Part shown: piece after piece, positions 1 to 8,332 of the stretch
How the letters are laid out: every line of letters begins with the position of its first letter
Position numbering within the stretch: position 1 is the first letter of the stretch
Assembly: GCA_002408445.1 (NCBI GenBank)
Contig: DHSK01000026.1
Coordinates: 18,457-46,197 of the forward strand
DNA length: 27,741 nt
From: Syntrophomonas sp. UBA5288
GTDB lineage: Bacteria > Bacillota > Syntrophomonadia > Syntrophomonadales > Syntrophomonadaceae
Direction: 5' to 3'
The notes under the pieces: model-generated
Databases searched by the model: none
Told to the model about the DNA's origin: nothing
The model's input: the letters and a program-made list of their open reading frames with translations, nothing else
Made by a program: the position numbers and the translations under genes

Positions 1-153
1 TCGCAAAGTTACTGCTTAATCATTATTCCATAGCCTGTCCTACGGCCCCGACGTTAGGAGCGGGCCTCAGGGCTGGGTGTTCACGCGCTTATAGCGATAT
101 ATTATGCCGGGGTTGGGTATCCTGCAAATGGCTAAGTGTTCCCCAGCGTCTTA
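1..153. other. Intergenic stretch downstream of the YgiQ gene
   Basis: No gene is supported here. Positions about 31-82 hold one copy of the dispersed hairpin repeat also found near 7.1, 7.2 and 16.6 kb. Similarity to the 16.6-kb copy continues loosely past the hairpin to a shared TTATGCCGG. No T-rich terminator is visible for the minus-strand gene that ends at 154. Confidence 0.6.
31..82 (+). repeat. Dispersed hairpin repeat, copy A
   Basis: Same core as the 7.2-kb copy. The inner stem here is GGCCC/GGGCC, whereas at 7.2 kb it is AGCCC/GGGCT; a paired change keeps the stem, which favours selection for an RNA or DNA hairpin. The outer arms pair with one mismatch and one G-U pair. Confidence 0.7.
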
Positions 154-1947
154 CTATTTTTGCTTCTTTTCCGGTTTCACCAGGCAGCGGGGGGAAAATC
201 CGATTAAATCACGACGTCCGGAGGCCTTTAAAGCCTCCCGGGCCGGCCCCCAGTTTTCCTTATTTTTATACTGCAGCAAAGCCCTTTGCCATTTACGTTC
301 CCGGGTATGAGGTACATGCACTTCTTTTCCACTATCAGGGTCTAAGCCGGTGTAGTACATGGAGGTGGAAACAGTCATAGGAGTAGGAGTAAAATTCTGC
401 ACCTGCTCGGGATAATATTGCAAATTATCCCGGACAAACTCCGCCAATTGTATGGTATCACCTAAACGACTGCCGGGATGAGCGGAAATAAAATAAGGAA
501 TAATATACTGCTCCTTGCCTATTTCTTTATTAATACGTTTAAATTCCTTAATAAATTTTATATATTCATCCTTACCCGGTTTATGCATGCTGCGGGTCAC
601 CTGGTCAGATATATGCTCCGGAGCAATTTTAAGCTGCCCGCCCACATGGTGCCGGCAAAGGTCTTTTAAATATTGACCGGAGCTGTCCCTTAGTATCAAA
701 TCATACCTTACTCCCGAAGCCACTCGGATATGTTTGATTCTTTTTATGCTGCGCAAACGCCGCCACAGTTTTACGGATGGCAGCTGATTAGTGTCCAGGT
801 TGACACAGACTTTGGGATACAAACAGCTGCTGCGCCGGCACTTTTGGCATAATTGCTGATTTTTCCCGCTCAGCCCGAACATATTGGCTGATGGTGCACC
901 CACATCGGGAATGCTCCCTTTGAAATCAGGATGGGCCAAAAAAGTTTCCGCCTCTCCGGCTATAGATTCGATACTGCGGTTTTGAATGAATTTACCCTGA
1001 TGCAGGCCCAGGGAACAAAAGGCACATCCGCCGAAACATCCCCGATGCGTAAGAAGGGAAAACTGAACCGGTTTCAAGGCCGGTACTCCTCCGGCTGCAT
1101 CATAACTGGGGTGGGCCTGGCGCAAAAACGGCAGTTTGTAAATATCATCCAGTTCTTCTGTAGTAAGAGGCATTGGAGGAGGGTTTTGCACCACCCAGCG
1201 CTCCCCATGTTGCTGGGCCAGTATTCTGGCGCAATAGGGGTTCAGTTCTTCCTGCATTATCTTCGTCGCCCGCGAAAATTCCGCTTTATCACCGGATACT
1301 TGTTCGAAAGAAGGGATTTGTCGGGCATTTGCGGGGCAGTGTCCTGATATATAGCAGGTTCCGCGCATTCCGGTCAGGTATTTGATTTCATGACCGGCTT
1401 TTAAATAGCGGGCAATTTCCAACAGAGCATACTCTCCCATACCATATACCAGCAGGTCGGCTTTACTGTCCAGCAGCAAAGAGCGGCGTACTTTCCCGCT
1501 CCAGTAATCATAGTGGGCCAAACGGCGCAAACTCGCCTCCACCCCGCCAATAGTTACCGGTACCCCGGGAAATGCCTGTTTAATTAAATTGGTATAAACA
1601 ATAGTAGCACGATCAGGCCGCTTTCCGCCCACTCCTCCGGGGGAAAACACATCATCATGGCGCTTCTTCCGGTCCGCCGTATAATGATTAACCATACTGT
1701 CTATATTTCCTGCCGATACCCCAAAAAATAGCCGCGGCTGACCCAGGGAACTTATATCCTTGATGGAATGCCAGTCCGGCTGGGCAATGATCCCCACCTT
1801 AAAACCATGATGCTCCAGGAACCGGCCTAAAATTGCCGCCGCCCAGGCGGGATGATCCACGTAGGCATCCCCGCTTACAAAAATGATGTCCAGTTCATCC
1901 CACCCTCGTTTATCCATATCCTTTTTTGTCATTGGCAAGAAATCCAT
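154..1947 (-). CDS. YgiQ-family radical SAM protein
   Basis: This is a 597-residue member of the YgiQ (UPF0313) radical SAM family, whose biochemical function is not established. The radical SAM cluster motif CxxxCxxC is at Cys304, Cys308 and Cys311, in the context HRGCFGGCAFC. A second cysteine cluster follows around residues 370-382 (LCQKCRRSSC and a later C), as is usual in the family. The N-terminal part carries the family's conserved region with the IGGVEASLRR segment near residue 133. The length is that of the shorter Firmicute form; the E. coli protein is over 700 residues. The ATG at 1945-1947 is preceded by a GGAAAGGAT-like ribosome site, so the full frame is accepted; an in-frame ATG five codons in is possible. 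It stands apart from the SLH gene upstream on the same strand, with a terminator-like hairpin between them. Confidence 0.93.
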   Translation of the reverse strand: MDFLPMTKKDMDKRGWDELDIIFVSGDAYVDHPAWAAAILGRFLEHHGFKVGIIAQPDWHSIKDISSLGQPRLFFGVSAGNIDSMVNHYTADRKKRHDDVFSPGGVGGKRPDRATIVYTNLIKQAFPGVPVTIGGVEASLRRLAHYDYWSGKVRRSLLLDSKADLLVYGMGEYALLEIARYLKAGHEIKYLTGMRGTCYISGHCPANARQIPSFEQVSGDKAEFSRATKIMQEELNPYCARILAQQHGERWVVQNPPPMPLTTEELDDIYKLPFLRQAHPSYDAAGGVPALKPVQFSLLTHRGCFGGCAFCSLGLHQGKFIQNRSIESIAGEAETFLAHPDFKGSIPDVGAPSANMFGLSGKNQQLCQKCRRSSCLYPKVCVNLDTNQLPSVKLWRRLRSIKRIKHIRVASGVRYDLILRDSSGQYLKDLCRHHVGGQLKIAPEHISDQVTRSMHKPGKDEYIKFIKEFKRINKEIGKEQYIIPYFISAHPGSRLGDTIQLAEFVRDNLQYYPEQVQNFTPTPMTVSTSMYYTGLDPDSGKEVHVPHTRERKWQRALLQYKNKENWGPAREALKASGRRDLIGFSPRCLVKPEKKQK

Positions 1948-2053
1948 TTATTTTTATCCTTTCCGGGATTAGCAGTATAGGGGACGGCTCACCCATTTTC
2001 CCCCGTTCAAAGATTGATAGTCTTAGCGGGACCAGTCTCAGAGAGACGGTTGT

Positions 2054-2108
2054 CCGACACCTCCGGGAAGGCTAAAAGGGTGTCGGGAGACATCCCCCTG
2101 ACACCCTT
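2054..2108 (-). terminator. Terminator-like hairpin, possibly with alternative pairing
   Basis: AAGGGTGTC at 2076-2084 pairs perfectly with GACACCCTT at 2100-2108. Read on the minus strand this stem ends in a short TTTT, just downstream of the SLH gene stop at 2144. The segment GGTGTCGG at 2079-2086 can instead pair with CCGACACC at 2054-2061, so two mutually exclusive stems exist. A separate small stem, GTCTC/GAGAC, sits at 2035-2047. Termination of the SLH transcript is the likely role. The T tract is weak. Confidence 0.55.
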
Positions 2109-2143
2109 CAAAATAACCATCTCTCTATTCTGCCGTGTGTCTG

Positions 2144-4249
2144 CTAATCAATTATTACTATCGCCGCCCGATAGGTACTGCCGTTTCGTTCTACTACCAC
2201 CAGAACATCGTCATCTTCATCGATATAACTGCCGTTTACCAGACGGTTGTCATGTATCACAATGGTGGAATCATCGTAGTATACTCTTTGCTCTTCATCC
2301 TCCAGTTCGAATGAACCGGACCAGGTCCTTTCCACCACATCGCTCCATACGTATTCGCTTCCGTCCCGGACCCTTATTTGCAATGCTTCCTCCTCATCTT
2401 CATCGTAGGCTACATAAATTGTTTCACCATCATGGTCGTCTTCCAGATCTTCCAAGTCTATTTCGTCATTATCATAATAGATTTCAGTATTACGGGGAAC
2501 GTCTATCCAAAGATCGGAACGGCTTCTCCAGTCGCTGCTGCCCAGGTAATAAACCGACCTCAATTTAATCTCCTTACCGGATTCGTCAACATCACTGAGA
2601 TAGCCCCGGTAAACTACCAGATCATCGCTTGAGCTGCTGTCCGAGTCGTCCAGAAGCTCTATTACAGCTGCGTAATACCTGCCTCCCGTATAGTTAACGG
2701 TTACGAAAACGTCATCGCCTTTCTCGACATCTTCCCAGTCCCTGAGTTTACCATCCTCAATTACTATCACATCATCATCACAATAAACTTCATCATTATC
2801 ATCTAATTCCAGACTGCGGGAGTTCACCCGGTCGACTACATCATCATAATTATACTCGCTGCCTTTTTTCACCCGGATGGTGACCGCTTCGTCATTATCC
2901 TCGTCATAGGCTACATATACAGTATCTCCCTCATAATCGTCTTCCAAATCCTCCAGGTCAATTTCATCGCCATCATAATAAATATCCGCATTTCGTTCTA
3001 CTTCCATATGCATGGAGGAACTGGAACGCCAGCGTCCATCTTCCAGTTTGTAAACCGAGGTCAGGTAAATTTCATCATCCGAATTTACTTCCTTCAGTGT
3101 AGCTTTATAGATGGTGTAATCGGAAGAGGATGAGCTGTTATTCGAGGAAGTATTATTAGTGCCAGCTTTATCAATCGTCACCGCAGTTATGCTGGAAACC
3201 CACCCGTTTTGTACCGTGAGCGCCACCTCATCCCCCGCTTTGGCATTGGTATAAACACTGAGGAAAGGCTGCGTGCGATAGCTTAGCTGGGTTCCACCCG
3301 CATATATTCTTACCAGACCGGCCGCCGTATTTAATTCCTCCAATTCTCCAATTACGGAAACTGTGGCCGGCACAACCGGAGCGGGTACATATGATTGTAC
3401 TGTTCCCGCAACTTCAGCATATAACAGCTGGCTGCCGTTTACTATATAGTTAAGCCATTGCCCCTTGGCCAGATTTTTATACGATATTTCCCTGCCATTG
3501 CTATATAGCCCGGTTTGTTGCGTAATTACCAGACTGCGTTGCAGGCCGGATGCATCCTTTAGCATCACCGCAATATGATAACTGCTGTCAACGCTGACCA
3601 CCTGACCGCGTTCCGCCTTATTGCCGCCGGGCTGAGGAAATTTGATATCGGCCCGGTTAATAAGTACCGCCGCTTCGGACCGCTTTAAACTGCTCAAAGG
3701 TCTCAAATAGCCATTGCTGCCTACCATTACACCGTTCTTAATTAGAGGAATTATGTAGGGAGCCTGATAAGAATATACATAGGCCCGGTCCTGGAAGGTG
3801 TTCATGATGCCTTCACTGTCATTTACCACCGGGGTCAGCTGCAAGGTCTTGCTTAACCATACCGCCATCTCCGCCCGGGTTGCAGGCGCACTCCAGTCGG
3901 AGGCTCTCAGTTCGTTTTCATTAATAATTCCCTTCTGCAAAGCTTGCTCCAGGTAATTTACCGCCCACGGGCTCACGCCTTTGCTTACAGCGGCCACACC
4001 GGATGCAGGGACAGTTGTCCCTTGCCCGCCCATTCGGACCAGCATGGCAATAGCTTCCTGCCTGGTAATCGTCTGCTCCGGAGCAAATTGTCCTCCCGCT
4101 TCACCACTTACCAGGCCACGAGCGCTAAGCCTCGCTATATCCTGTTCCGCCCAATGGTTGCCGATATCAGAGTATTCAGCCGCCCCAACCGGGAATGACC
4201 AGAGCAGACAAATGCACAAGATTAAAGTAAAAATAGTTGTTTTGCGCAT
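2144..4249 (-). CDS. Secreted SLH-domain protein with two tandem acidic C-terminal repeats
   Basis: The protein has a signal peptide (charged start MRKTT, hydrophobic core, cleavage likely after VGAA near residue 24). Three S-layer homology domains follow, at about residues 27-75, 88-140 and 150-203, which should tether it to secondary cell-wall polymer. Residues about 205-365 form an unrecognised beta-rich region. A Ser/Asn-rich linker (about 364-380) leads into two related acidic domains, about 382-535 and 547-701. Each contains YYD(G/N)DEIDLEDLEDD followed by a YVAYDED segment, and they are separated by a second Ser/Asp linker. The frame extends to a TTG at 4255, but AGGAGGG lies seven bases before the ATG at 4247-4249 and only about one base before the TTG, so the ATG is chosen (701 aa). 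The high Asp/Glu content suggests cation binding, which is inference. The gene is monocistronic by appearance. Confidence 0.9.
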   Translation of the reverse strand: MRKTTIFTLILCICLLWSFPVGAAEYSDIGNHWAEQDIARLSARGLVSGEAGGQFAPEQTITRQEAIAMLVRMGGQGTTVPASGVAAVSKGVSPWAVNYLEQALQKGIINENELRASDWSAPATRAEMAVWLSKTLQLTPVVNDSEGIMNTFQDRAYVYSYQAPYIIPLIKNGVMVGSNGYLRPLSSLKRSEAAVLINRADIKFPQPGGNKAERGQVVSVDSSYHIAVMLKDASGLQRSLVITQQTGLYSNGREISYKNLAKGQWLNYIVNGSQLLYAEVAGTVQSYVPAPVVPATVSVIGELEELNTAAGLVRIYAGGTQLSYRTQPFLSVYTNAKAGDEVALTVQNGWVSSITAVTIDKAGTNNTSSNNSSSSSDYTIYKATLKEVNSDDEIYLTSVYKLEDGRWRSSSSMHMEVERNADIYYDGDEIDLEDLEDDYEGDTVYVAYDEDNDEAVTIRVKKGSEYNYDDVVDRVNSRSLELDDNDEVYCDDDVIVIEDGKLRDWEDVEKGDDVFVTVNYTGGRYYAAVIELLDDSDSSSSDDLVVYRGYLSDVDESGKEIKLRSVYYLGSSDWRSRSDLWIDVPRNTEIYYDNDEIDLEDLEDDHDGETIYVAYDEDEEEALQIRVRDGSEYVWSDVVERTWSGSFELEDEEQRVYYDDSTIVIHDNRLVNGSYIDEDDDVLVVVERNGSTYRAAIVIID

Positions 4250-4255
4250 GAACAA

Positions 4256-4872
4256 ACCCTCCTGCCGAATTTTACTTCCTTACCATATATTAACTACATC
4301 CGGTCCGAGAAGTAAAGCACCCCTTTTTCTCCTCCGGGCATTATCAAGTGGCCGATGGATTTATTCCAACCGTCTTCCCGACATAAAATTGTGAACTTTT
4401 TAAATGAGAGTTTTGCATAATTCCAAAAACCCATTTGTCATTCTGAGCCTGAGCGAAGAATCTTAAGATCCTTCGGCTTTGCCTCAGGATGACATTCGCA
4501 AAGTTAATTATGCAAAACTCTCAAATATAAGATTAACAATGAATATTTCCAAAATTCGGTTCAATATCCGTTAAAACGACCAGGAATGTTTTGGTCTGAA
4601 AGTTAAATATACGTAAATTTGAGGGTCTCATGAGATGCCGTATACCGGACGTATAGCGGTGCGAAAGTAGATTAGCCATTTTTTATGCCAGACTGGAGGC
4701 GGTTGTTAAATCAGTATACAAAATTTACACCCGGAAATAATACTTTTGCATATTACTTAAAGAAATAAAGTCAGACCAAATATATAATACCACTCGGATA
4801 AAAAACAGGCTATACTTTTCGTAAATTTCTCATTATACTTTACCAACAAGCTTAGGAAAAGGAGAATTTAAA
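4256..4872. other. 617-bp intergenic region between the divergent SLH and hppA genes
   Basis: It contains the MITE-like element at 4405-4523. The AT-rich remainder has no supported ORF. A TATAAT hexamer lies at 4783-4788, and TATACT occurs at 4834-4839, close to the hppA start. Neither has a convincing -35 box at 17 bp, so the hppA promoter is unassigned. I recognise no riboswitch consensus in the 4524-4860 leader. Confidence 0.5.
4405..4523. repeat. MITE-like element with 18-bp terminal inverted repeats and a palindromic core
   Basis: TGAGAGTTTTGCATAATT at 4405-4422 is repeated exactly in inverse orientation at 4506-4523. The interior is an imperfect palindrome of about 59 bp, starting TGTCATTCTGAGC near 4437, centred on ATCTTAAGAT, and ending in CTCAGGATGACA near 4495. 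There is no coding capacity. One end of the same element recurs at 8267-8301, and core-like sequences recur near 16.4 kb and at the window end. Perfect ends and several copies suggest a non-autonomous mobile element. No clear target duplication is visible. Confidence 0.75.
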
Positions 4873-6963
4873 ATGGGAAACATGATCTTAGCCTACATCG
4901 CTGCATCAGTTGGACTACTTTCTCTTTCTTATGCACTGTTTATTTTATATAGTGTGCAAAAGGAAAGTATGGGAACCGCCTCTATGCGCGAGATTTCAGA
5001 AGCGATTCAAGAGGGTGCGATCGCTTATATGAATAGGCAGTACAAAACACTGGCACCCATTGCACTTGTTATATTTGTTATCTTGTGGGTAGCTGAATAT
5101 TTTATTCATACCCAGCCCGGTTCCCATCTGCCGGTTGGCCCGGCTTCCGCAATTTCCTTTATTGTGGGAGCGTTATGTTCGGCCTTGGCCGGTTATATAG
5201 GTATGACCAGTACCACCCGCTCCAACGCAAGAACAGCTGAAGCTGCCCGTTCCCATGGCCTGGAAAAAGCCCTGAAGGTATCCTTTCAGGCTGGTTCCGT
5301 TATGGGATTATCGGTGGCAGGATTGGGACTTTTAGGGGTCTCCGCCCTGTTTATTATTTTCAAGTCTCCGGTTATTATCAATAGTTTTGCTTTCGGTGCT
5401 TCATTGATAGCTTTCTTTGCCAGAATCGGCGGTGGTATTTTTACCAAAGCGGCTGATGTGGGAGCAGACCTGGTTGGAAAAGTTGAAGCAGGAATTCCGG
5501 AGGATGATCCACGCAATCCGGCCACTATCGCAGATAATGTAGGTGACAATGTGGGTGATACCGCCGGAATGGGAGCAGACCTGTTTGAATCCTATGCTGC
5601 CACCAATATTGCGGCAATGCTGATCGGTAATGCCCTGTTCGGTTTTGCCGGAATCATCTTCCCGCTGTTACTGGGGGCTATAGGCCTGATCGCATCTATT
5701 ATCGGAACCCTTAATGTACGGGTAAAAGAAAACGGCAACCCGCAGAAGGCACTTAATACGGGTTTATATACGACTAATATTATTACCGCTATAGGTGCTT
5801 TTTTCTTATGTTTCTATATATTCGGCAACAAGGGTGAGTATGGAAATGTTGCTATTGGCATGTTCGTGTCAGTAGTCCTGGGACTGATCGTTAATGTTCT
5901 GGTTGGTTATTTGACCGAGTATTATACCTCTAATTCAATGCACCCCACGATAATGATAGCTGATGCATCTCAATCAGGTGCGGCTACCAATGTTATTTAC
6001 GGTTTATCCGTTGGCATGGAATCAGTATTTCTGCCCGTACTGCTTTTTGCCGGAGCTATCTACGGTTCCTACAGTACCGTTTATTACTCTGCCCCAGCAG
6101 GCCAAGGACTGCAATGGGCAATTTATGGGATCGCTTTATCAGCTTCAGGTATGCTCTCCACCGCCGGAATCATAGTAGCGATGGATTCCTTTGGCCCGGT
6201 GGCCGATAATGCCGGGGGAATCGCGGAAATGGCCGGTTTGCCGCCCGAAGTTCGCCAAAAAACCGATTGCCTGGATTCAGTTGGAAATACGACTGCAGCT
6301 ATTTCCAAAGGCTTTGCTGTTGGCTCGGCTGCTTTAACTGCTATGGCTTTATTTAGTGCTTACGTGAGCAGTGTTAAAGGAAGCATGCAAGTATCCAATT
6401 TTTCTGTGAGCTTAACTGATCCCAAAGTCTTAGTCGGGATCTTAATCGGTGGTGCCGTTCCCTTTTTGGTAAGCGCCAAAACAATGCATGCGGTTGGAGA
6501 AGCAGCTTTTGAAATGGTTACGGAAGTTCGCCGTCAGTTTAAGACCATTCCCGGTATCATGGAAGGAACCGGGAAACCTGATTATGCCCGCTGTGTGGAT
6601 ATTGCTACCCGGGCTGCTATCAGCAAGATGATTTTACCGGGAATCATTGCCGTTGGAATGCCGATTCTGGTTGGCTTTGTACTGGGTCCTCAATCTCTGG
6701 CAGGATTCCTGGTAGGACTAACAACGGTAGGAGTAATCCTGGCCCTATTTTTATCCAATGCAGGCGGTGCCTGGGACAATGCCAAAAAGTATATCGAAGA
6801 AGGCGCTTTTGGCGGTAAGGGAACCAAAACCCATGCCGCAGCTGTTATTGGTGATACTATTGGCGATCCTTGCAAAGATACCTCCGGCCCTGCCATGAAT
6901 CCCCTTATCAAGGTGGCCGGAACCATATCATTGATTATCGCTCCGATTTTAGCGGTTTTATAG
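4873..6963 (+). CDS. hppA: K+-dependent membrane-bound pyrophosphatase (ion-pumping)
   Basis: This 696-residue, highly hydrophobic protein belongs to the membrane PPase family, which couples hydrolysis of pyrophosphate to transport of H+ or Na+ across the cytoplasmic membrane. The catalytic DX7KXE motif is at Asp195, Lys203 and Glu205. The acidic substrate motif DNVGDNVGDTAG follows at 221-232, then GADLFESY. In GNTTAAISKG (471-480) the residue after NTT is alanine (Ala475); K+-independent enzymes carry lysine there, so this should be a K+-dependent enzyme. The sequence alone does not settle H+ versus Na+ pumping. A GGAG site precedes the ATG by eight bases. Length is normal for the family. 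The gene is alone on its strand and ends in a strong terminator. Beside a fatty-acid oxidation operon that releases PPi during acyl activation, an energy-conserving role is plausible inference. Confidence 0.97.
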   Translation: MGNMILAYIAASVGLLSLSYALFILYSVQKESMGTASMREISEAIQEGAIAYMNRQYKTLAPIALVIFVILWVAEYFIHTQPGSHLPVGPASAISFIVGALCSALAGYIGMTSTTRSNARTAEAARSHGLEKALKVSFQAGSVMGLSVAGLGLLGVSALFIIFKSPVIINSFAFGASLIAFFARIGGGIFTKAADVGADLVGKVEAGIPEDDPRNPATIADNVGDNVGDTAGMGADLFESYAATNIAAMLIGNALFGFAGIIFPLLLGAIGLIASIIGTLNVRVKENGNPQKALNTGLYTTNIITAIGAFFLCFYIFGNKGEYGNVAIGMFVSVVLGLIVNVLVGYLTEYYTSNSMHPTIMIADASQSGAATNVIYGLSVGMESVFLPVLLFAGAIYGSYSTVYYSAPAGQGLQWAIYGIALSASGMLSTAGIIVAMDSFGPVADNAGGIAEMAGLPPEVRQKTDCLDSVGNTTAAISKGFAVGSAALTAMALFSAYVSSVKGSMQVSNFSVSLTDPKVLVGILIGGAVPFLVSAKTMHAVGEAAFEMVTEVRRQFKTIPGIMEGTGKPDYARCVDIATRAAISKMILPGIIAVGMPILVGFVLGPQSLAGFLVGLTTVGVILALFLSNAGGAWDNAKKYIEEGAFGGKGTKTHAAAVIGDTIGDPCKDTSGPAMNPLIKVAGTISLIIAPILAVL

Positions 6964-6987
6964 AAAGCAAATTTATAGAAACAGGAC

Positions 6988-7030
6988 ATGGGGTCAGTCT
7001 TCAGAAATAAGACTGACCCCATTCTTTTCT
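6988..7030 (+). terminator. Intrinsic terminator of hppA
   Basis: A perfect 14-bp stem, ATGGGGTCAGTCTT at 6988-7001 with its complement at 7009-7022, encloses a 7-base loop and is followed by TCTTTTCTT. It begins 25 bp after the hppA stop codon. Confidence 0.9.
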
Positions 7031-7077
7031 TGATCAATTAGCGCTTTTCTACGGCTCCCCGACATCAGGAGCAATAT

Positions 7078-7132
7078 CCGTAGCCGGCCCTACAGCCCCG
7101 ACGTCAGGAGCGAGCTTCAGGGCCGGGTGTTC
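7078..7132 (+). repeat. Dispersed hairpin repeat, copy B
   Basis: Consensus start CCGTAGCCGGCCCTACAGC, with the invariant centre CCCCGACGT(T/C)AGGAGCG and end AGGGCCGGGTGTT. The outer arms CCGGCCCT and AGGGCCGG are exact complements. In this copy the inner stem carries a mismatch (AGCCC with GAGCT). Confidence 0.75.
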
Positions 7133-7227
7133 CTTTTCCCATGCTATACTCCACACCGGCCTGAAGGGCTAACGCCCTGTAGACCGGACTACGGTTTTTT
7201 TCGGTTTCGGTTTTGGTTTTGCTTTTT

Positions 7228-7280
7228 CCGTAGCCGGCCCTACAGCCCCGACGTTAGGAGCGGGCTTCAGGGCCGGGTTT
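7228..7280 (+). repeat. Dispersed hairpin repeat, copy C
   Basis: This is nearly identical to the copy about 100 bp upstream. It has outer arms CCGGCCCT/AGGGCCGG and an uninterrupted inner stem AGCCC/GGGCT around a 13-base loop, so it is the best-formed hairpin of the family in this window. Confidence 0.75.
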
Positions 7281-7354
7281 TTCCAATGTTATTCTCTGCA
7301 CCGGCCTACGGTTCTATTTTCGTATTAATTGGTTTTTAGGTTATCCCAGCCGTA

Positions 7355-8239
7355 TCAGGTTAATTTGGCTTTTACATTTTTAATTAAAAGTTCCATGGAA
7401 GCCAGCATCATTTCTTCAGGATAGCAAGCCAGAGTTCCCGTAATATATTGGTTAAATAATTCCCGGGCTATATCCTTTTCGGCAACATCCGCCACCAGCC
7501 CGGCCTGAATTTGATCAAACGCCTTTCCGGCAGCAAGCAGGCCCTTTTCATAAAACCGGTTTACCGCGGAATCTCTTACCACCTGCCCATGCGCTACCCC
7601 AAGTATACGGGTCGGGAACTCTTTCAGCCTCTTAATCGTGTTGATATAGCTATCATAGTCATGGAAAAATACCGGAGATATATTGCCACTATCATCACCA
7701 TATCCAGCCGCATCAGAAACAAACATAGCCTGGTCTTCCTTTAAATATGCGGCCAGAGAGCACACACTATGCCCGGGAGCCTCCAAGATTTGCAGGGATA
7801 CTCCTTCCCCCAATTCCAAAATATCCCCGTCCGTTGCAATTCTATCCACTACCAGTTCAGATATTCCCTCAGTTTCTGGTATCTTATCCAGCAGCCCCTG
7901 CCTTTTATATAATTCCGAAACATAAGCATCATTAGCATACAAAGCTTTTACGATTCGTTCCTTGGCCAGAATCGTTTTACCCGCATGGCTGGCAATAACC
8001 TCGGCTTGCGGAAACAAACTTTTTAGAATGGGCAAACCACAGGCATGGTCAAAATGCGCATGCATGATGATTATGTATTTTATGTTGACCTTTTCCTCCA
8101 ATGCTTCCCATTGCCTGGCAAAGATAGCCGCCCCGGCACTGGTACCACACTCAATCAAAGCAGCCTCTTTAACCCCTGCCACATAATAATTGAAATGGCC
8201 ATTACCCAGCAGCATAACATGATCGCTCAAACGTTTCAC
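7355..8239 (-). CDS. MBL-fold metallo-hydrolase
   Basis: A metallo-beta-lactamase-fold hydrolase of 294 residues with a full metal set: HxHxDH at 60-65 (HAHFDH), a later histidine in EAPGHSVCS, aspartate in FVSDAAGYGD and the last histidine in GVAHGQV. It resembles glyoxalase II-like hydrolases; the substrate is unknown. The open frame reaches an ATG at 8332. Those first 31 codons run through a fragment of the MITE-like repeat and have no ribosome site. AGGAGG lies seven bases before a GTG at 8237-8239, immediately followed by family-like sequence, so GTG is chosen. It is a single gene, convergent with hppA and divergent from the zinc-ribbon gene. Confidence 0.88.
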   Translation of the reverse strand: MKRLSDHVMLLGNGHFNYYVAGVKEAALIECGTSAGAAIFARQWEALEEKVNIKYIIIMHAHFDHACGLPILKSLFPQAEVIASHAGKTILAKERIVKALYANDAYVSELYKRQGLLDKIPETEGISELVVDRIATDGDILELGEGVSLQILEAPGHSVCSLAAYLKEDQAMFVSDAAGYGDDSGNISPVFFHDYDSYINTIKRLKEFPTRILGVAHGQVVRDSAVNRFYEKGLLAAGKAFDQIQAGLVADVAEKDIARELFNQYITGTLACYPEEMMLASMELLIKNVKAKLT

Positions 8240-8266
8240 CCCATGACCTCCTTTTCGCTTATTAAT

Positions 8267-8301
8267 TGAGAGTTTTGCATAATTCCCCAAAACCCCATTT
8301 G
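8267..8301. repeat. One end of the MITE-like element
   Basis: Positions 8267-8284 match the 18-bp terminal repeat of the 4405-4523 element exactly. The next 17 bases continue the match to CCCCATTTG with small indels, after which similarity stops. It lies about 30 bp upstream of the MBL gene start, so it may have altered that gene's promoter. Confidence 0.7.
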
Positions 8302-8332
8302 CCTCGGAATTATCACGCGATGTCCGCACCAC

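Larger units (their letters stand above)
7031..7354. other. Intergenic region packed with hairpin repeats
   Basis: No gene is supported. This stretch, between hppA and the convergent MBL gene, holds two good copies of the dispersed repeat (7078-7132 and 7228-7280) and a degenerate third (about 7049-7073). It also carries hairpin-forming fragments at about 7153-7192 (ACCGGCCTGAAGGGC and a GCCCT partner) and a T-rich tract near 7194-7230. Confidence 0.6.

Noticed and set aside
931..1347. 138-codon plus-strand ORF inside the YgiQ gene
   Set aside because: It lies wholly antisense to a gene with clear radical SAM motifs, has no ribosome site and no recognisable protein features.
2014..2568. 184-codon plus-strand ORF opposite the SLH protein's acidic repeats
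   Set aside because: Its His/Arg/Pro-rich composition is what the complement of the Asp/Glu-rich coding sequence gives; it is a shadow.
3981..4394. 137-codon plus-strand ORF across the SLH gene start
   Set aside because: Antisense to the signal peptide and first SLH domain, without a ribosome site or family features.
4524..4872. Riboswitch in the hppA leader
   Set aside because: The leader is long, but I could not match it to the conserved cores of known riboswitch classes.
8240..8332. Upstream extension of the MBL gene to an ATG at 8332
   Set aside because: These codons run through a repeat fragment and have no ribosome site, whereas AGGAGG stands seven bases before the GTG at 8239.
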